Below, in pieces: positions 18,430 through 27,365 of a stretch of 64,000 nucleotides of DNA (position 1 is the first letter of the stretch; each line of letters begins with the position of its first letter). This stretch comes from Actinoplanes sp. NBRC 103695 (GTDB lineage: Bacteria; Actinomycetota; Actinomycetes; Mycobacteriales; Micromonosporaceae): assembly GCF_030269485.1 (NCBI RefSeq), contig NZ_BSTL01000014.1, forward strand, positions 1-64,000, given 5' to 3'. The notes beneath the pieces were generated by a model. The model was not told the DNA's origin and ran no database searches. It worked only from the letters and a program-made list of their open reading frames with translations. The translations under genes and the position numbers were made by a program.

Positions 18430-19365
18430 CTATCCGGCGAGCAGGCGCAGTGTCTCCCGCCAGAGCCGCCGGGCCGCCTCCGGATCGAGCGCGTAGCCGG
18501 CGACCCCACGGTTCACTCCAGGCACGTACGGCTCGGCCTCGGCGCAGTCCTGGAAGTAGCGCCCGCCCACCCCGTCGACCAGCGGCGACGCTGCCAGCAG
18601 CACGGACGTCGCGGCGCCCTGCTCGGGCGTCTTCGAGGTGGTGGTGCTCACGCCGGCCGCGGCCCGCCAGGCGGCGATCATCTCCGCGTCGACGTGGCGC
18701 TGGAGATTGGTCGAGATCGAGCCCGGGTGCAGCGCGTTGACCCGGATGCCGTCGTCCGCCCAGCGCCGGTCGGCCTCGACCGCGAAGAGGATGTTCGCCG
18801 TCTTCGACTGCCCGTAGGCCGACTTGGGGTCGTACTCACGGGTCTGGAACATGATGTCGTCGAAGACCACCGGCGACTCGAGGTGAGCGCCCGAGCTCAC
18901 CGAGACGACCCGGGCGCCGCCGGCCGCGGCCAGGGCGTCGTGCAGCCCGGTCGTGAGGCGGAAGTGGCCCAGGTGGTTGGTGGCGAACTGGAGCTCCCAG
19001 CCCTCGGCCGTGCGGATCAGCGGCGTCGCCATCACCCCGGCGTTGTTGACCAGCATGTGCAGCGGGCCCTCCCAGCCGCGGACCACCGCGTCGACGGAAG
19101 CGTGGTCGGTGAGCTCCAGCGGGACGACGTGCACCTGCTTGTTCCCGGTGACGGCGATGACGTCGTCCGCGACGCGCTCGCCGGCGGCGGTGTCGCGGAC
19201 CGCGAGGGTGACCTCGGCGCCGGCCCCGGCCAGCGCGCGGACGGTCTCGATGCCGATGCCGGAGGCGCCGCCGGTGACCAGTGCGCGGCGGCCGGTGAGG
19301 TCGGTGTCGCCGAGCACCTCGGCGGCGGTGGAGGTGGCGCCGAAGGGCGTCGTGATGCGGGACAT
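18430..19365 (-). CDS. Short-chain dehydrogenase/reductase
   Basis: A 311-residue SDR with the NAD(P)-binding TGGASGIGIE motif (about residue 32), NNAG (about 105), catalytic Ser in VVSVSSGAH, and YGQSK (Tyr-x-x-x-Lys, about 185). The length and the GWELQFATNHLGHFRLT block are typical of the retinol-dehydrogenase-like SDRs often found beside TetR regulators. ATG 19365 is chosen; an upstream in-frame start at 19419 would place coding sequence through the operators. It is divergent from the TetR gene, which likely represses it. Substrate unknown. Confidence 0.9.
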   Translation of the reverse strand: MSRITTPFGATSTAAEVLGDTDLTGRRALVTGGASGIGIETVRALAGAGAEVTLAVRDTAAGERVADDVIAVTGNKQVHVVPLELTDHASVDAVVRGWEGPLHMLVNNAGVMATPLIRTAEGWELQFATNHLGHFRLTTGLHDALAAAGGARVVSVSSGAHLESPVVFDDIMFQTREYDPKSAYGQSKTANILFAVEADRRWADDGIRVNALHPGSISTNLQRHVDAEMIAAWRAAAGVSTTTSKTPEQGAATSVLLAASPLVDGVGGRYFQDCAEAEPYVPGVNRGVAGYALDPEAARRLWRETLRLLAG

Positions 19366-19390
19366 GGCTGCGTCTCCGTCTACGATGGGA

Positions 19391-19441
19391 ACCGGAGGAT
19401 CCTCCGGTACGTGCTCCACATTAACCGGAGGTTCCTCCGTT
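19391..19441. promoter_or_regulatory. Twin palindromic operators between SDR and TetR genes
   Basis: A perfect 18-bp palindrome ACCGGAGGATCCTCCGGT (19391-19408) is followed by a near-perfect second copy ACCGGAGGTTCCTCCGTT (19424-19441). The sites are 33 bp apart, about three helical turns, so two dimers would bind the same face. They fill the 104-base gap between the divergent genes and are the obvious binding sites of the TetR protein. Confidence 0.8.
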
Positions 19442-19469
19442 TGCCACGGATGTGTCGGAGGGAACAGTC

Positions 19470-20054
19470 ATGACCGAGGCGCGCCCCCTGCGGGCCGATG
19501 CGCGGCGCAACCGCGACAAGGTGCTCGCTACGGCCGTGCACGCGTTCGCCACCGAGGGCGCGGATGTCTCCCTGGAGGCGATCGCGAAGGCCGCCGGGGT
19601 CGGCATCGGCACGCTGTACCGGCACTTCCCCACCCGCGAGGCGCTGGTCGCCGCGGCGTACCGGAACGAGCTGGACCGGATCGTCGGCGCCGTGCCGGAA
19701 CTGCTCGCCGGCCTGCCGCCGGAGGCCGCGCTGCGCGCCTGGATGGACCTCTTCGTGGGTTACATGCACGCCAAGCGCGACCTGGGCGACGCCCTGCGGG
19801 CGCTGATCGCGTCCGGCGGGGACCCGTTCGCGCAAAGCCGGGAGCGGCTGATCGGCGCGGTCGTCGACCTGATGGCCGCCGGCGTCGCGGCCGGAACGAT
19901 CCGGGACGACGTGCCGCCCCTCGACGTGCTGGTCGGACTCGGTGGCATCACCACCTCGGCCGATCCGGCGCAGGCGTCCCGGCTGCTCGACCTGCTGATG
20001 GACGGGCTCAGGCACGGCACGAGCCGCCCGGCAGGCCCGCCGGGCGGCTCGTGA
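19470..20054 (+). CDS. TetR-family transcriptional regulator
   Basis: A 194-residue regulator. The N-terminal helix-turn-helix is textbook: RDKVLATAVHAFATEGADVSLEAIAKAAGVGIGTLYRHFPTREALV is split over residues ~13-58 and includes the GTLYRHFP recognition turn. The C-terminal half is an all-helical ligand domain resembling the SCO1712-like TetR class. ATG 19470 is preceded by CGGAGGGA; an upstream GTG at 19452 is less likely. The divergent SDR gene and the twin palindromes indicate autoregulation and repression of the SDR. The last codons lie in a terminator hairpin. Confidence 0.92.
   Translation: MTEARPLRADARRNRDKVLATAVHAFATEGADVSLEAIAKAAGVGIGTLYRHFPTREALVAAAYRNELDRIVGAVPELLAGLPPEAALRAWMDLFVGYMHAKRDLGDALRALIASGGDPFAQSRERLIGAVVDLMAAGVAAGTIRDDVPPLDVLVGLGGITTSADPAQASRLLDLLMDGLRHGTSRPAGPPGGS
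20018..20053. terminator. Hairpin overlapping the TetR stop codon
   Basis: Perfect 15-bp arms CACGAGCCGCCCGGC / GCCGGGCGGCTCGTG with a 6-base loop. It encodes the last 12 codons of the TetR protein and lies 17 bases before the end of the convergent GH26-like gene, so it can serve both strands. Confidence 0.75.
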
Positions 20055-20070
20055 GCCGATCTGTAACCCT

Positions 20071-21663
20071 TTACTTGAGGTTGAGCTTCACGTTGAAGAT
20101 CGGGTCGGTCGCCAGCTTCTTGAAGGCGGCCAGGCCGGTCTTGGTGCTCGTGATGCTGATGTCGCGGTCACCCTCGTCGTCGTGCTCGGTGTCGAAGTGC
20201 ACGATCGCCTTGATCTGCGGGCGCTTGCTCAGCTCGGGACGGACGCTGGCGTAGGCCGGGGCCTTGTCGGCCGGCTTGCCGATCCGGTGGTAGACGCCCC
20301 ACTCGGCGACCATCAGCGGCTTGCTGGCGTGCTTGGTGGTCGTCCACTCGTAGAAGCCGGGGCCGGTCTTGCCCTTGCGGTCCAGCAGGTCGGCGAACAG
20401 GCCCTCGTGGTAGTAACCCTTCTCGGCGCTGACGTACGAGTCCAGGCCCATCCAGTCCACCACGTCGTCGCCCGGGTACAGGTCCTTCCACCAGGACTGC
20501 GACATCCACTTCTCGTTGCCCATGTAGGCCATCACGTTGATCGCGTTGGTCAGGCCCTTGCTGCGCAGGCGCAGGATCGTGTGCCGGTACATCGCCGCGA
20601 AGTCCTTCGCCTCCCAGCCGGAGCCGGCCTTGGCGATGACGTCGTTCTCCGGCTCGTGGTTCAGGACCAGGAAGAACTTCTCCGGGTACGTGGCCTTGAC
20701 CCGCGCCACGAACGCGTCGATGCGCTTGTCCTGCTCACCCTTGGCGACCTTGGCCCAGGTGGAGCCGTACGCGATCTTCCAGTTCAGCAGGAGCACGCGC
20801 GGCTTGGCGGCGTCCCGCGTCATGGCGATCTCCATCTTCGTGGGGAACGGCTCGTCACCCTTGTGGTACTGGTGGAAGACGGTGGCCGTGCGGCCGGTGG
20901 TGTTCTCCCAGGTCTTCAGGGCCTCGTCGCGCGGCGTGTCGGTGAAACCGCCGGCCGCACCGCCCCACAGCACGCCGCAGGACGGCACGAGCATGGCGTC
21001 GGTCTGGCAGTCCTTCGACGGCTGGGTCGGCTTGGTCGGCACGACGACCGGCGGCACCACGACCGGGGGAACCACGACCGGCGGCACGACGACCGGCGGC
21101 TCGGCCTTCGTGGTCGCCACGGTCAGCACCGGGGCGCCGGCCGCCGACTCCGACGAGCGGAACCGGGTGACCACGGAGGTCGAGGACGACTTCACGGCCA
21201 GCGAGTAGGTGCCCGGGCCGGTGATCTCGGCGCCCAGGTCGAACGACACGTCCGTGCCGCTCGCGGAAGCCACGGTCAGGCCCAGCGCCGGGGCGGCGGC
21301 CGAGGTCAGCTTCTCGGTCCACGCGTTGCTCAGCACGCGGCTGACCGAGACCTTGCCGGTCACGTCGCCGATCGGGGTCAGCTTCAGGCGGGCGCCGGTG
21401 ACGCTCGTGCCGGCCGGGACGACGAACTTGAGGTAGGAAACCTTCACGTCCTTGGCGAGCGTGCCGATCGCCAACTTGTCCTCGTCACCGAAGCTCGCGG
21501 ACTTGCGGCTGCTCGAGGTGTAGGTGTCCTCGCTCGCGGCCAGCTTCAGCTCGGCGGTGGCGGCGGCGGCCGCTCCCGTCGGCGCGCTGATCGCGATACC
21601 GGCGCCGGTCACCACGGCAGCCAGAACGGACATCGACTTTCCAAGCTGAGACCGCAATTTCAT
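20071..21663 (-). CDS. Secreted GH26-like glycoside hydrolase with N-terminal DNRLRE-type domain
   Basis: A 530-residue secreted protein. ATG 21663 follows GGGGGAG and gives a signal peptide (KLRSQLGKSMSVLAAVVTGAGIAISAPTGAAAA). Residues ~38-180 form a beta-rich DNRLRE/CBM96-like module (EDTYTSSSRKSASFGDEDKLAIG). A linker of four PPVVV repeats follows, then a GH26-like barrel with the two expected glutamates: acid/base in LNHEPEND (about residue 335) and nucleophile in KPLMVAEWGVYH (about 450). GH26 enzymes act on mannans or related beta-glycans; the actual substrate is unknown. Convergent with the TetR gene. Confidence 0.82.
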   Translation of the reverse strand: MKLRSQLGKSMSVLAAVVTGAGIAISAPTGAAAAATAELKLAASEDTYTSSSRKSASFGDEDKLAIGTLAKDVKVSYLKFVVPAGTSVTGARLKLTPIGDVTGKVSVSRVLSNAWTEKLTSAAAPALGLTVASASGTDVSFDLGAEITGPGTYSLAVKSSSTSVVTRFRSSESAAGAPVLTVATTKAEPPVVVPPVVVPPVVVPPVVVPTKPTQPSKDCQTDAMLVPSCGVLWGGAAGGFTDTPRDEALKTWENTTGRTATVFHQYHKGDEPFPTKMEIAMTRDAAKPRVLLLNWKIAYGSTWAKVAKGEQDKRIDAFVARVKATYPEKFFLVLNHEPENDVIAKAGSGWEAKDFAAMYRHTILRLRSKGLTNAINVMAYMGNEKWMSQSWWKDLYPGDDVVDWMGLDSYVSAEKGYYHEGLFADLLDRKGKTGPGFYEWTTTKHASKPLMVAEWGVYHRIGKPADKAPAYASVRPELSKRPQIKAIVHFDTEHDDEGDRDISITSTKTGLAAFKKLATDPIFNVKLNLK

Positions 21664-21823
21664 CTCCCCCGCGTTGTCCGGCCGCATGTTCGGCCGGGCA
21701 TGCAGAGAAGATTCCGGTGCGGGCGGTGCGTGCCCAGTGCCCGTGACGGTGCCAGGCGGTTGCAGTGATCCGGGCCGCCCGTGCGAAGCTCGATCACACC
21801 CTCACGCCACCCCAGGAGTGCGT

Positions 21824-23023
21824 ATGAATCCGCTGGTTGCTGACGTACTGCGCAACGCGCCGGTGATCGACGGGCACAACGACCTGCCCATGCAGCTCCG
21901 CGCTCAGTACGGCTACCAGGTCGACGGCCTGGACCAGGTGCGGGCCGGCCTGCACACCGACCTGCCGCGGCTACGCGCCGGCGGCGTCGGCGCCCAGTTC
22001 TGGTCCGTCTACGTGCCGTCCGACCTGCCCGAACCCGAGGCGGTCGTGGCGACCCTGGAGCAGGTCGACGCCGTCCACCGGATGGCCGCGGCCTACCCGG
22101 CCGACCTGGCGATCGCGTGCACCGCGGCGGATGTACGCCGCTCCTGGGCCGAGGGAAAGATCGCGTCACTGATCGGCATCGAGGGCGGGCACAGCCTGGC
22201 CACGTCGCTCGGCGTGCTGCGCGCGTTCGCCCGGCTCGGCGTCCGCTACGTCACGCTGACCCACAACAACAACACGTCGTGGGCCGACTCGGCCGCCGAG
22301 GAACCGGCGGTGGACGGGCTGAACGACGCCGGGCGGGCCATCGTCCGCGAGATGCAGCGGGTCGGCGTGCTCGTGGACCTCTCGCACGTCGCGCCGGTGA
22401 CCATGCACGCCGCGCTGGACGTGGTGACCGCGCCGGTGATCTTCAGCCACTCGTCGGCCCGGGCGGTCAACGACCACCGCCGCAACGTGCCCGACGACGT
22501 GCTGGCCCGGCTGGCCGGCAACGGCGGCGTGGTGCAGGTGACGTTCGTGCCGGTCTTCGTGTCGGCCGAGGTCATGGCGTGGCATGGGGCGCTTCGCGAG
22601 GAGACCGTACGCCTGGGCCTGCCGGTCGTCGAGGAGCCGTGGCCGGCCGCGCCGACGCCCGGGGTCACGCCGGAGCGGGCCGGACCGCCGCAGCCCAAGG
22701 ACCGCCCCGAGCTGGCCGGCTGGCTGGCCGCCAACCCGCGGCCGGAGGCGACGATCACCGACGTCGCCGACCACATCGAGCACGCCCGCGACGTGGCCGG
22801 GGTCGACCACATCGGGCTGGGCGGCGACTACGACGGCACGGACACGCTGCCGGTCGGGCTGGAGGACGTCAGCGGGTACCCGCGGCTGCTGTCCGAGCTC
22901 GCCGACCGCGGCTGGAGCGGCCCCGACCTGGAGAAACTCACCGGCGGCAACATGCTGCGGGTGCTTCAGGTCAGCGAGGACGTGGCCGAGGAGCCGCTCT
23001 GGCCGCCGTCCCCCGCGCGCTGA
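21824..23023 (+). CDS. Membrane dipeptidase (peptidase M19)
   Basis: A 399-residue zinc dipeptidase starting at ATG 21824 behind CCAGGAGTG. The metal ligands are visible: His-x-Asp in VIDGHNDLP (about residue 19-21), the bridging Glu in GIEGGHSL (about 123), His in VDLSHV (about 191) and His in FSHSSARAV (about 212). The family cleaves dipeptides, including some with D-amino acids. No signal peptide or anchor is evident, so it is probably cytoplasmic here despite the family name. It stands alone between two genes on the minus strand. Confidence 0.93.
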   Translation: MNPLVADVLRNAPVIDGHNDLPMQLRAQYGYQVDGLDQVRAGLHTDLPRLRAGGVGAQFWSVYVPSDLPEPEAVVATLEQVDAVHRMAAAYPADLAIACTAADVRRSWAEGKIASLIGIEGGHSLATSLGVLRAFARLGVRYVTLTHNNNTSWADSAAEEPAVDGLNDAGRAIVREMQRVGVLVDLSHVAPVTMHAALDVVTAPVIFSHSSARAVNDHRRNVPDDVLARLAGNGGVVQVTFVPVFVSAEVMAWHGALREETVRLGLPVVEEPWPAAPTPGVTPERAGPPQPKDRPELAGWLAANPRPEATITDVADHIEHARDVAGVDHIGLGGDYDGTDTLPVGLEDVSGYPRLLSELADRGWSGPDLEKLTGGNMLRVLQVSEDVAEEPLWPPSPAR

Positions 23024-23127
23024 CCCGGTCCGTCGCACGCTGACCCGTCCCCCGCGCGCCGGCCGAGCGTGCCCGCCGACCGTCCCGTCCGCCCGGCGGG
23101 ACGTGTCCTGACGGCAGCGGGTGCGTC

Positions 23128-25086
23128 CTAGCGGACGGTCAGCGTGTAGGGCGCGTACTGCTTGACCGTCTCGGTGGGCTCGTCATAAGCCACGATCGCG
23201 ACGATCCGGTCGTACCCGCGCAGTTTGTCGAGCTGGGTGACCGGGACCTGCGCGAACCGGTTCCCGGAGATCCCGACCAGCCGGACCGCCCAGTGGTGCA
23301 CCGGCGTGGGCCGCACCTGCGTGACGGACCGGAACAGCTTCGGGTTCGCCGCGATCTTGGCGCCGCCCACGTCGATGCCCCGGACGTACCAGCCGCCCTC
23401 GTTCACCGCGGCGTCGCTGACATAACGCAGACCTAACAAGACCTTCATGCCGGCGTACGCCGTCAGGTCGTAGTCATGTGGGACGAAAGCGCCGCCGGTG
23501 TCCCCCGTGACGCCCGGGCCCAGCGGTCCGGCGGTGGTGTTGTCGCTCTGGATCGCCCGATACGTCCGGCCGCCGTCGGTAGAAACCGTCACGTACCCGT
23601 AGTCGTAGCCCTTCTCGGCGCCGTACTTCACGCTCATCCGCAGCCGCGGGTCGGCCTTGGGGACGGTCACCTCGATCACCGCCGTGGCGTCGGCGTCCAC
23701 GGCGTCGCCCGAGAAGAGGGCGTCGTCCTTCGCCGTCCAGGTCATCGGCAGCGGCGGCAGGGTCTTGGCGCCCCGGAAGACGACCGACTCCGGGTTCTTC
23801 CTCAGCGGGACGTAGTCGGCGCCGTTCGGGGCGGCGCCCGGCCGGGCGTACGCGGAAGGGTTCTTGAGGTTGACCGTCGACCGCAGGGAACGGGAGGTGT
23901 AGCGCGGATCGCCGTCGCCGGCCGGCTTGTCGACCAGGGTCATCGTCTGGAAGTCGTGCAGCACGCTCGCGAACGGCACGGGCAGAGCCGCGGCCACCCC
24001 GGCGATCCCCTGCCGAGTCCCGTCCCGGTGGATCCCGGAGAGCACGTCCGGACCGAAGCGATCGCGCAGGTAGAGCATGAACTGGTACGCGATCCCGTAG
24101 TCGGCGAGCACCTCGGCCGGTTCCCCCTCGTTCCACAGGTTCAGGGAGTTCTGCGGCCCGCCGCACTCCCTGGGGTTGGTGTTGTAGGGGGTCTTCACGA
24201 TGCCGAAGCCCTGGAAGCAGGTGAGGTGGCCGTCGGCGCCGCGGTGGTGGACGCCCCTGGTGGAGTCGACGTAACCGGTCAGGCTCTGCGCGTAGTCCGA
24301 CAGGCCCTCGTTGACCCAGGTCTTCTCCACCGGGTCGGTGTAGCTCTGCAGCAGGTGCTGCCACTCGTGGGCGAACGTCGCCTCGTACAGCCGCGGACGC
24401 GCGGGCCGGCTGGTGCACAGGTCGTCCGTGGCGTCGTCCGGCGGGCTGGCGCCGCTGCGGTGCTTCCAGTCGTACGCGTCGATCGTCATGACGTTGCGGT
24501 CGACCAGTGCGTTGAGCTGGCTGGAGAAGAACCCGGCGACGTAGGTCGAGTTCTTCGGGAAGTCGCGGTAGTTGTCGTCCCGCACGTTGTCGACCAGCGT
24601 CACCGTCTTGTCACCGTCGCCGGTGAAGTCGCCGTTCAGCAGCGGATCGGTGCCGCTGCGGTCCTTCGGCGTGCTGAAGGCGGCGGTCTCCCGCGGGTAG
24701 ATGGTGGTGTCGAACTCCCGGACCAGGCCGGTCACCTGCGCGTCGGTCACCGCCACCGGGTCCTTGCGGCAGTCGCCCTCCGGGAACGCCAGGTCGGTGG
24801 CGACCCAGACCTCGATGTGTTCGCCGACCGCCCGCAGCGTGTACGCCTTGCGGTAGTACTTGCCCGCGACCTCGTCCAGGCCCAGCCACTCGCGGCTCGT
24901 CCCGACGGCCGGCGTCGGCTTCTCGACGCGCCTGGCCGGCGCTCTCTCGTCCTTCGGCACCGCGAACGTGGTGCGGCTGAGCTCACGGGTGTCGTCCACG
25001 ACCGGGACGGGTCGCGGGCCGGACGGCACGACCAGCAGGGGCAGGACGAGCGACAGCGCGGTGGCACCAAGCGGCATGGCCGTCAC
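23128..25086 (-). CDS. Secreted HExxH metalloprotease (immune-inhibitor-A-like)
   Basis: About 652 residues. The hydrophobic N-terminus (PLGATALSLVLPLLVVPSG) is a signal sequence. Start choice is uncertain between GTG 25086, ATG 25077 and GTG 25122; the last adds arginines and a lysine before the hydrophobic core. The zinc site HEWQH occurs near residue 230, followed by WVNEGLSDYAQ, the NEGxxD pattern of gluzincin-like secreted peptidases. The C-terminal half is a beta-rich region with YDYGYVTVSTDGGRTY, like the accessory domain of M6 peptidases. It probably degrades proteins outside the cell. Confidence 0.8.
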   Translation of the reverse strand: MTAMPLGATALSLVLPLLVVPSGPRPVPVVDDTRELSRTTFAVPKDERAPARRVEKPTPAVGTSREWLGLDEVAGKYYRKAYTLRAVGEHIEVWVATDLAFPEGDCRKDPVAVTDAQVTGLVREFDTTIYPRETAAFSTPKDRSGTDPLLNGDFTGDGDKTVTLVDNVRDDNYRDFPKNSTYVAGFFSSQLNALVDRNVMTIDAYDWKHRSGASPPDDATDDLCTSRPARPRLYEATFAHEWQHLLQSYTDPVEKTWVNEGLSDYAQSLTGYVDSTRGVHHRGADGHLTCFQGFGIVKTPYNTNPRECGGPQNSLNLWNEGEPAEVLADYGIAYQFMLYLRDRFGPDVLSGIHRDGTRQGIAGVAAALPVPFASVLHDFQTMTLVDKPAGDGDPRYTSRSLRSTVNLKNPSAYARPGAAPNGADYVPLRKNPESVVFRGAKTLPPLPMTWTAKDDALFSGDAVDADATAVIEVTVPKADPRLRMSVKYGAEKGYDYGYVTVSTDGGRTYRAIQSDNTTAGPLGPGVTGDTGGAFVPHDYDLTAYAGMKVLLGLRYVSDAAVNEGGWYVRGIDVGGAKIAANPKLFRSVTQVRPTPVHHWAVRLVGISGNRFAQVPVTQLDKLRGYDRIVAIVAYDEPTETVKQYAPYTLTVR

Positions 25087-25169
25087 GGTACCTGCCTTTT
25101 CCGTGCGAAAGCGACATACCACCCCGTCGGGTATTGCTTTGTTCCGCCGGTGGCGATACAGATGGCGGC

Positions 25170-27332
25170 ATGATGTCGCGGGCGCGCAAACCCCCAGCTC
25201 CTGCCTCGTCGTCGATCTCCGAGGCTGATCAAGCGCAGCCCTGGCAGGTCAGCAATCGCGCCTTCACCGAGGGGCTCCGAGGGGCCGGGGCCGGCTCGCC
25301 CCTCCCGGCCGGCGTACGGGAAAGCCTCGAAGGGGGTCTCGGAACGTCGCTCGGGTCGGTGCGGCTGCACACCGGGTCCACCTCGGCCGCGCTGTCCGAC
25401 CAGGTGGGAGCGCACGCGTTCACGCTCGGGCAGGACGTGCACTTCGCCCGGGGCGCCTACGACCCGACATCCTCACGGGGCTATCACCTGCTCGCCCACG
25501 AGGTCGCGCACACGTTGCAGCCGGACACCGGGGCGATCGCCGGATCCCTGACCGTCGGGCCCGGCGACTCCCCCGCCGAGCGTTCGGCCGAGGCCATCGC
25601 CACGGCCCTCTCCCAGGGCCGGCAGGTGACCGGGTCAGGGAGCGCCGGCGGCGGGTCCACCGTCATCCGCCGCTTCGGGCGCGACGAACACAAACAACTC
25701 GGCGACGCCACCCACGCCGACGTCGACCTCGGCAACGGTCTCATTCTGACCTGGGGCGACGTGGTGTCGCTGGCCGGTGACGAGTACGAGTCGGTCGCCG
25801 ACCTGCAGGCCGCCGTGGCGACACCGCAGGGCCGGGCCGAGCTGAAGCGCATCATGGCGAGCGACAACAACCACAGCGCCCAGTACGTCGACCTGGCCAT
25901 GCACAACGTCCCGCACTTCGCCGGCGGCGGCACCGCGATGTGGTCGTGGAGCTCGCACCACGACAGCGCCCTGCTCACCGCGCTGATGGCGGGGATCGGC
26001 GACAACGAGCAGCAGTGGCAGCAGGCCCAGCTCACCGAGGCCTTCGGCCAGCACTTCCTGACCGACTCGTTCTCGGCCGGCCACGTGCGCACGCCACGCT
26101 CCGACATCATCGCCTGGTACCAGGACGACTTCGCGCCCCGGGCGCTCCCGCCGATGATCGCCTGGGCGAAGAACTGGCTGCGTACCGAACTGATCCGCCA
26201 GATCAGCCCGCAGGTCCTGATGCCCGACGTCGGTATCGGCGCCATGGTGGACGCCGTCATGTGGGGCGCCCTCAAGTGGTTCGACGACGACATCCGCGAG
26301 AAGCTCCAGCCGCTGGTCGGCCTGGGCATCTCCGGTGCGATCAGCGGCACCCTGCACGACCGCGACAACGAGCGCGGCATCTGGGTGGCGAGCGAGGCCC
26401 ACCCGGACCCGTGGCTGGCGTACGGCGACGGCAAGCTGAAATGCGCCCCCGAGAGCCGCGACCAGGCGGAGCTGGCGGTCATCACGGCCCGCGAGCAGAT
26501 CGTCCAGGCCCGCGAGCTCGGCCGCATCCGCCGCGAGCAGCGAGGCGTCGTCGCCCAGACCTCACGAGCGGTCAACGAGGTGCCGGGCTCGGTCCACTTC
26601 GCCCTGGACTCGGCGGTCCTGGACGGCCCGTCGATCACCGCCCTCAACCAGGCCGCCGACTTCCTGACCGCACACTCGGAGCAGGTGCTGGACATCAGCG
26701 GCCACACCGACCCGCTGGGCACCGACACGTACAACGACGGCCTGGGCCAGCGCCGAGCCGACGCGGTGGCCACCTACCTGATGACCAGGGGCATCCTCCC
26801 CCACCGCATCAAGACGGCCACCGCCGGCGAACGCCAGTTGCTGAGCGCCGAGCGATCCGGATTTCCCCTGGACCGCCGCGCGGAACTCTCCTATCGCGCT
26901 TCGGGCGACGCTCCCGACGACGCGGTGTGGGCGCAGCAGATCCTGGCCGAGCGCATGCCCCACAGCGACGTCACGCGGTACGTCCCGTACGAGGCCCCGA
27001 TGCTCAACGACCCGCAGGAGGACTGGCACTGGGGCACGATGAGCAACGAGATGGCCGGCGAGATCAACCACTGGATCGCGAGCTACGCCTCCACGGCCGT
27101 CGCGGCGGTGGCGTCCGACAAGCGCCTGGACGACACCGAGATCCCGGTCCCCGACATCTTCGCCACCGCGATCGTCAAGATCAGCCCCCGCAAGCCTGTC
27201 CAGGACCTGCTGAACGCCCTGGTGGCCGACGGCACCGGCATGCTGGGCCAGATGGTCGGCGTGCCACCCGCCAACCACAGCGTCCCGCCGCTACCCCCGA
27301 CGGTCACCTGCGTGGTCCCACCCGGCCCCTGA
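25170..27332 (+). CDS. DUF4157 protein with phospholipase-C-like segment and OmpA domain
   Basis: A 720-residue protein with no signal peptide. Residues ~35-125 form a DUF4157 domain (VRESLEGGLGTSLGSVRLHT, FTLGQDVHFARG, YHLLAHEVAHTLQ) with a metallopeptidase-like HEVAH at residues 110-114. Residues ~185-420 contain histidine blocks HNVPHF, SSHHDSALLTAL and GQHFLTDSFSAGHVRTPR (about 290-312), resembling zinc-dependent phospholipase C. Residues ~470-590 form an OmpA-type peptidoglycan-binding domain (VHFALDSAVLDG, ISGHTDPLGTDTYNDGL). DUF4157 is known to be enriched near eCIS particles. The combination suggests a loaded or surface-acting effector, which is inference. ATG 25170 or 25173 is the start. 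Confidence 0.75.
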   Translation: MMSRARKPPAPASSSISEADQAQPWQVSNRAFTEGLRGAGAGSPLPAGVRESLEGGLGTSLGSVRLHTGSTSAALSDQVGAHAFTLGQDVHFARGAYDPTSSRGYHLLAHEVAHTLQPDTGAIAGSLTVGPGDSPAERSAEAIATALSQGRQVTGSGSAGGGSTVIRRFGRDEHKQLGDATHADVDLGNGLILTWGDVVSLAGDEYESVADLQAAVATPQGRAELKRIMASDNNHSAQYVDLAMHNVPHFAGGGTAMWSWSSHHDSALLTALMAGIGDNEQQWQQAQLTEAFGQHFLTDSFSAGHVRTPRSDIIAWYQDDFAPRALPPMIAWAKNWLRTELIRQISPQVLMPDVGIGAMVDAVMWGALKWFDDDIREKLQPLVGLGISGAISGTLHDRDNERGIWVASEAHPDPWLAYGDGKLKCAPESRDQAELAVITAREQIVQARELGRIRREQRGVVAQTSRAVNEVPGSVHFALDSAVLDGPSITALNQAADFLTAHSEQVLDISGHTDPLGTDTYNDGLGQRRADAVATYLMTRGILPHRIKTATAGERQLLSAERSGFPLDRRAELSYRASGDAPDDAVWAQQILAERMPHSDVTRYVPYEAPMLNDPQEDWHWGTMSNEMAGEINHWIASYASTAVAAVASDKRLDDTEIPVPDIFATAIVKISPRKPVQDLLNALVADGTGMLGQMVGVPPANHSVPPLPPTVTCVVPPGP

Positions 27333-27365
27333 CGCCCGTTCCGGCCCGTACGGATCTCGCCCCGC

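Noticed and set aside
23476-25173. 565-codon plus-strand open frame opposite the metalloprotease
   Set aside because: The minus strand carries the HEWQH/NEGLSDY motifs and a signal sequence; the plus frame has none.
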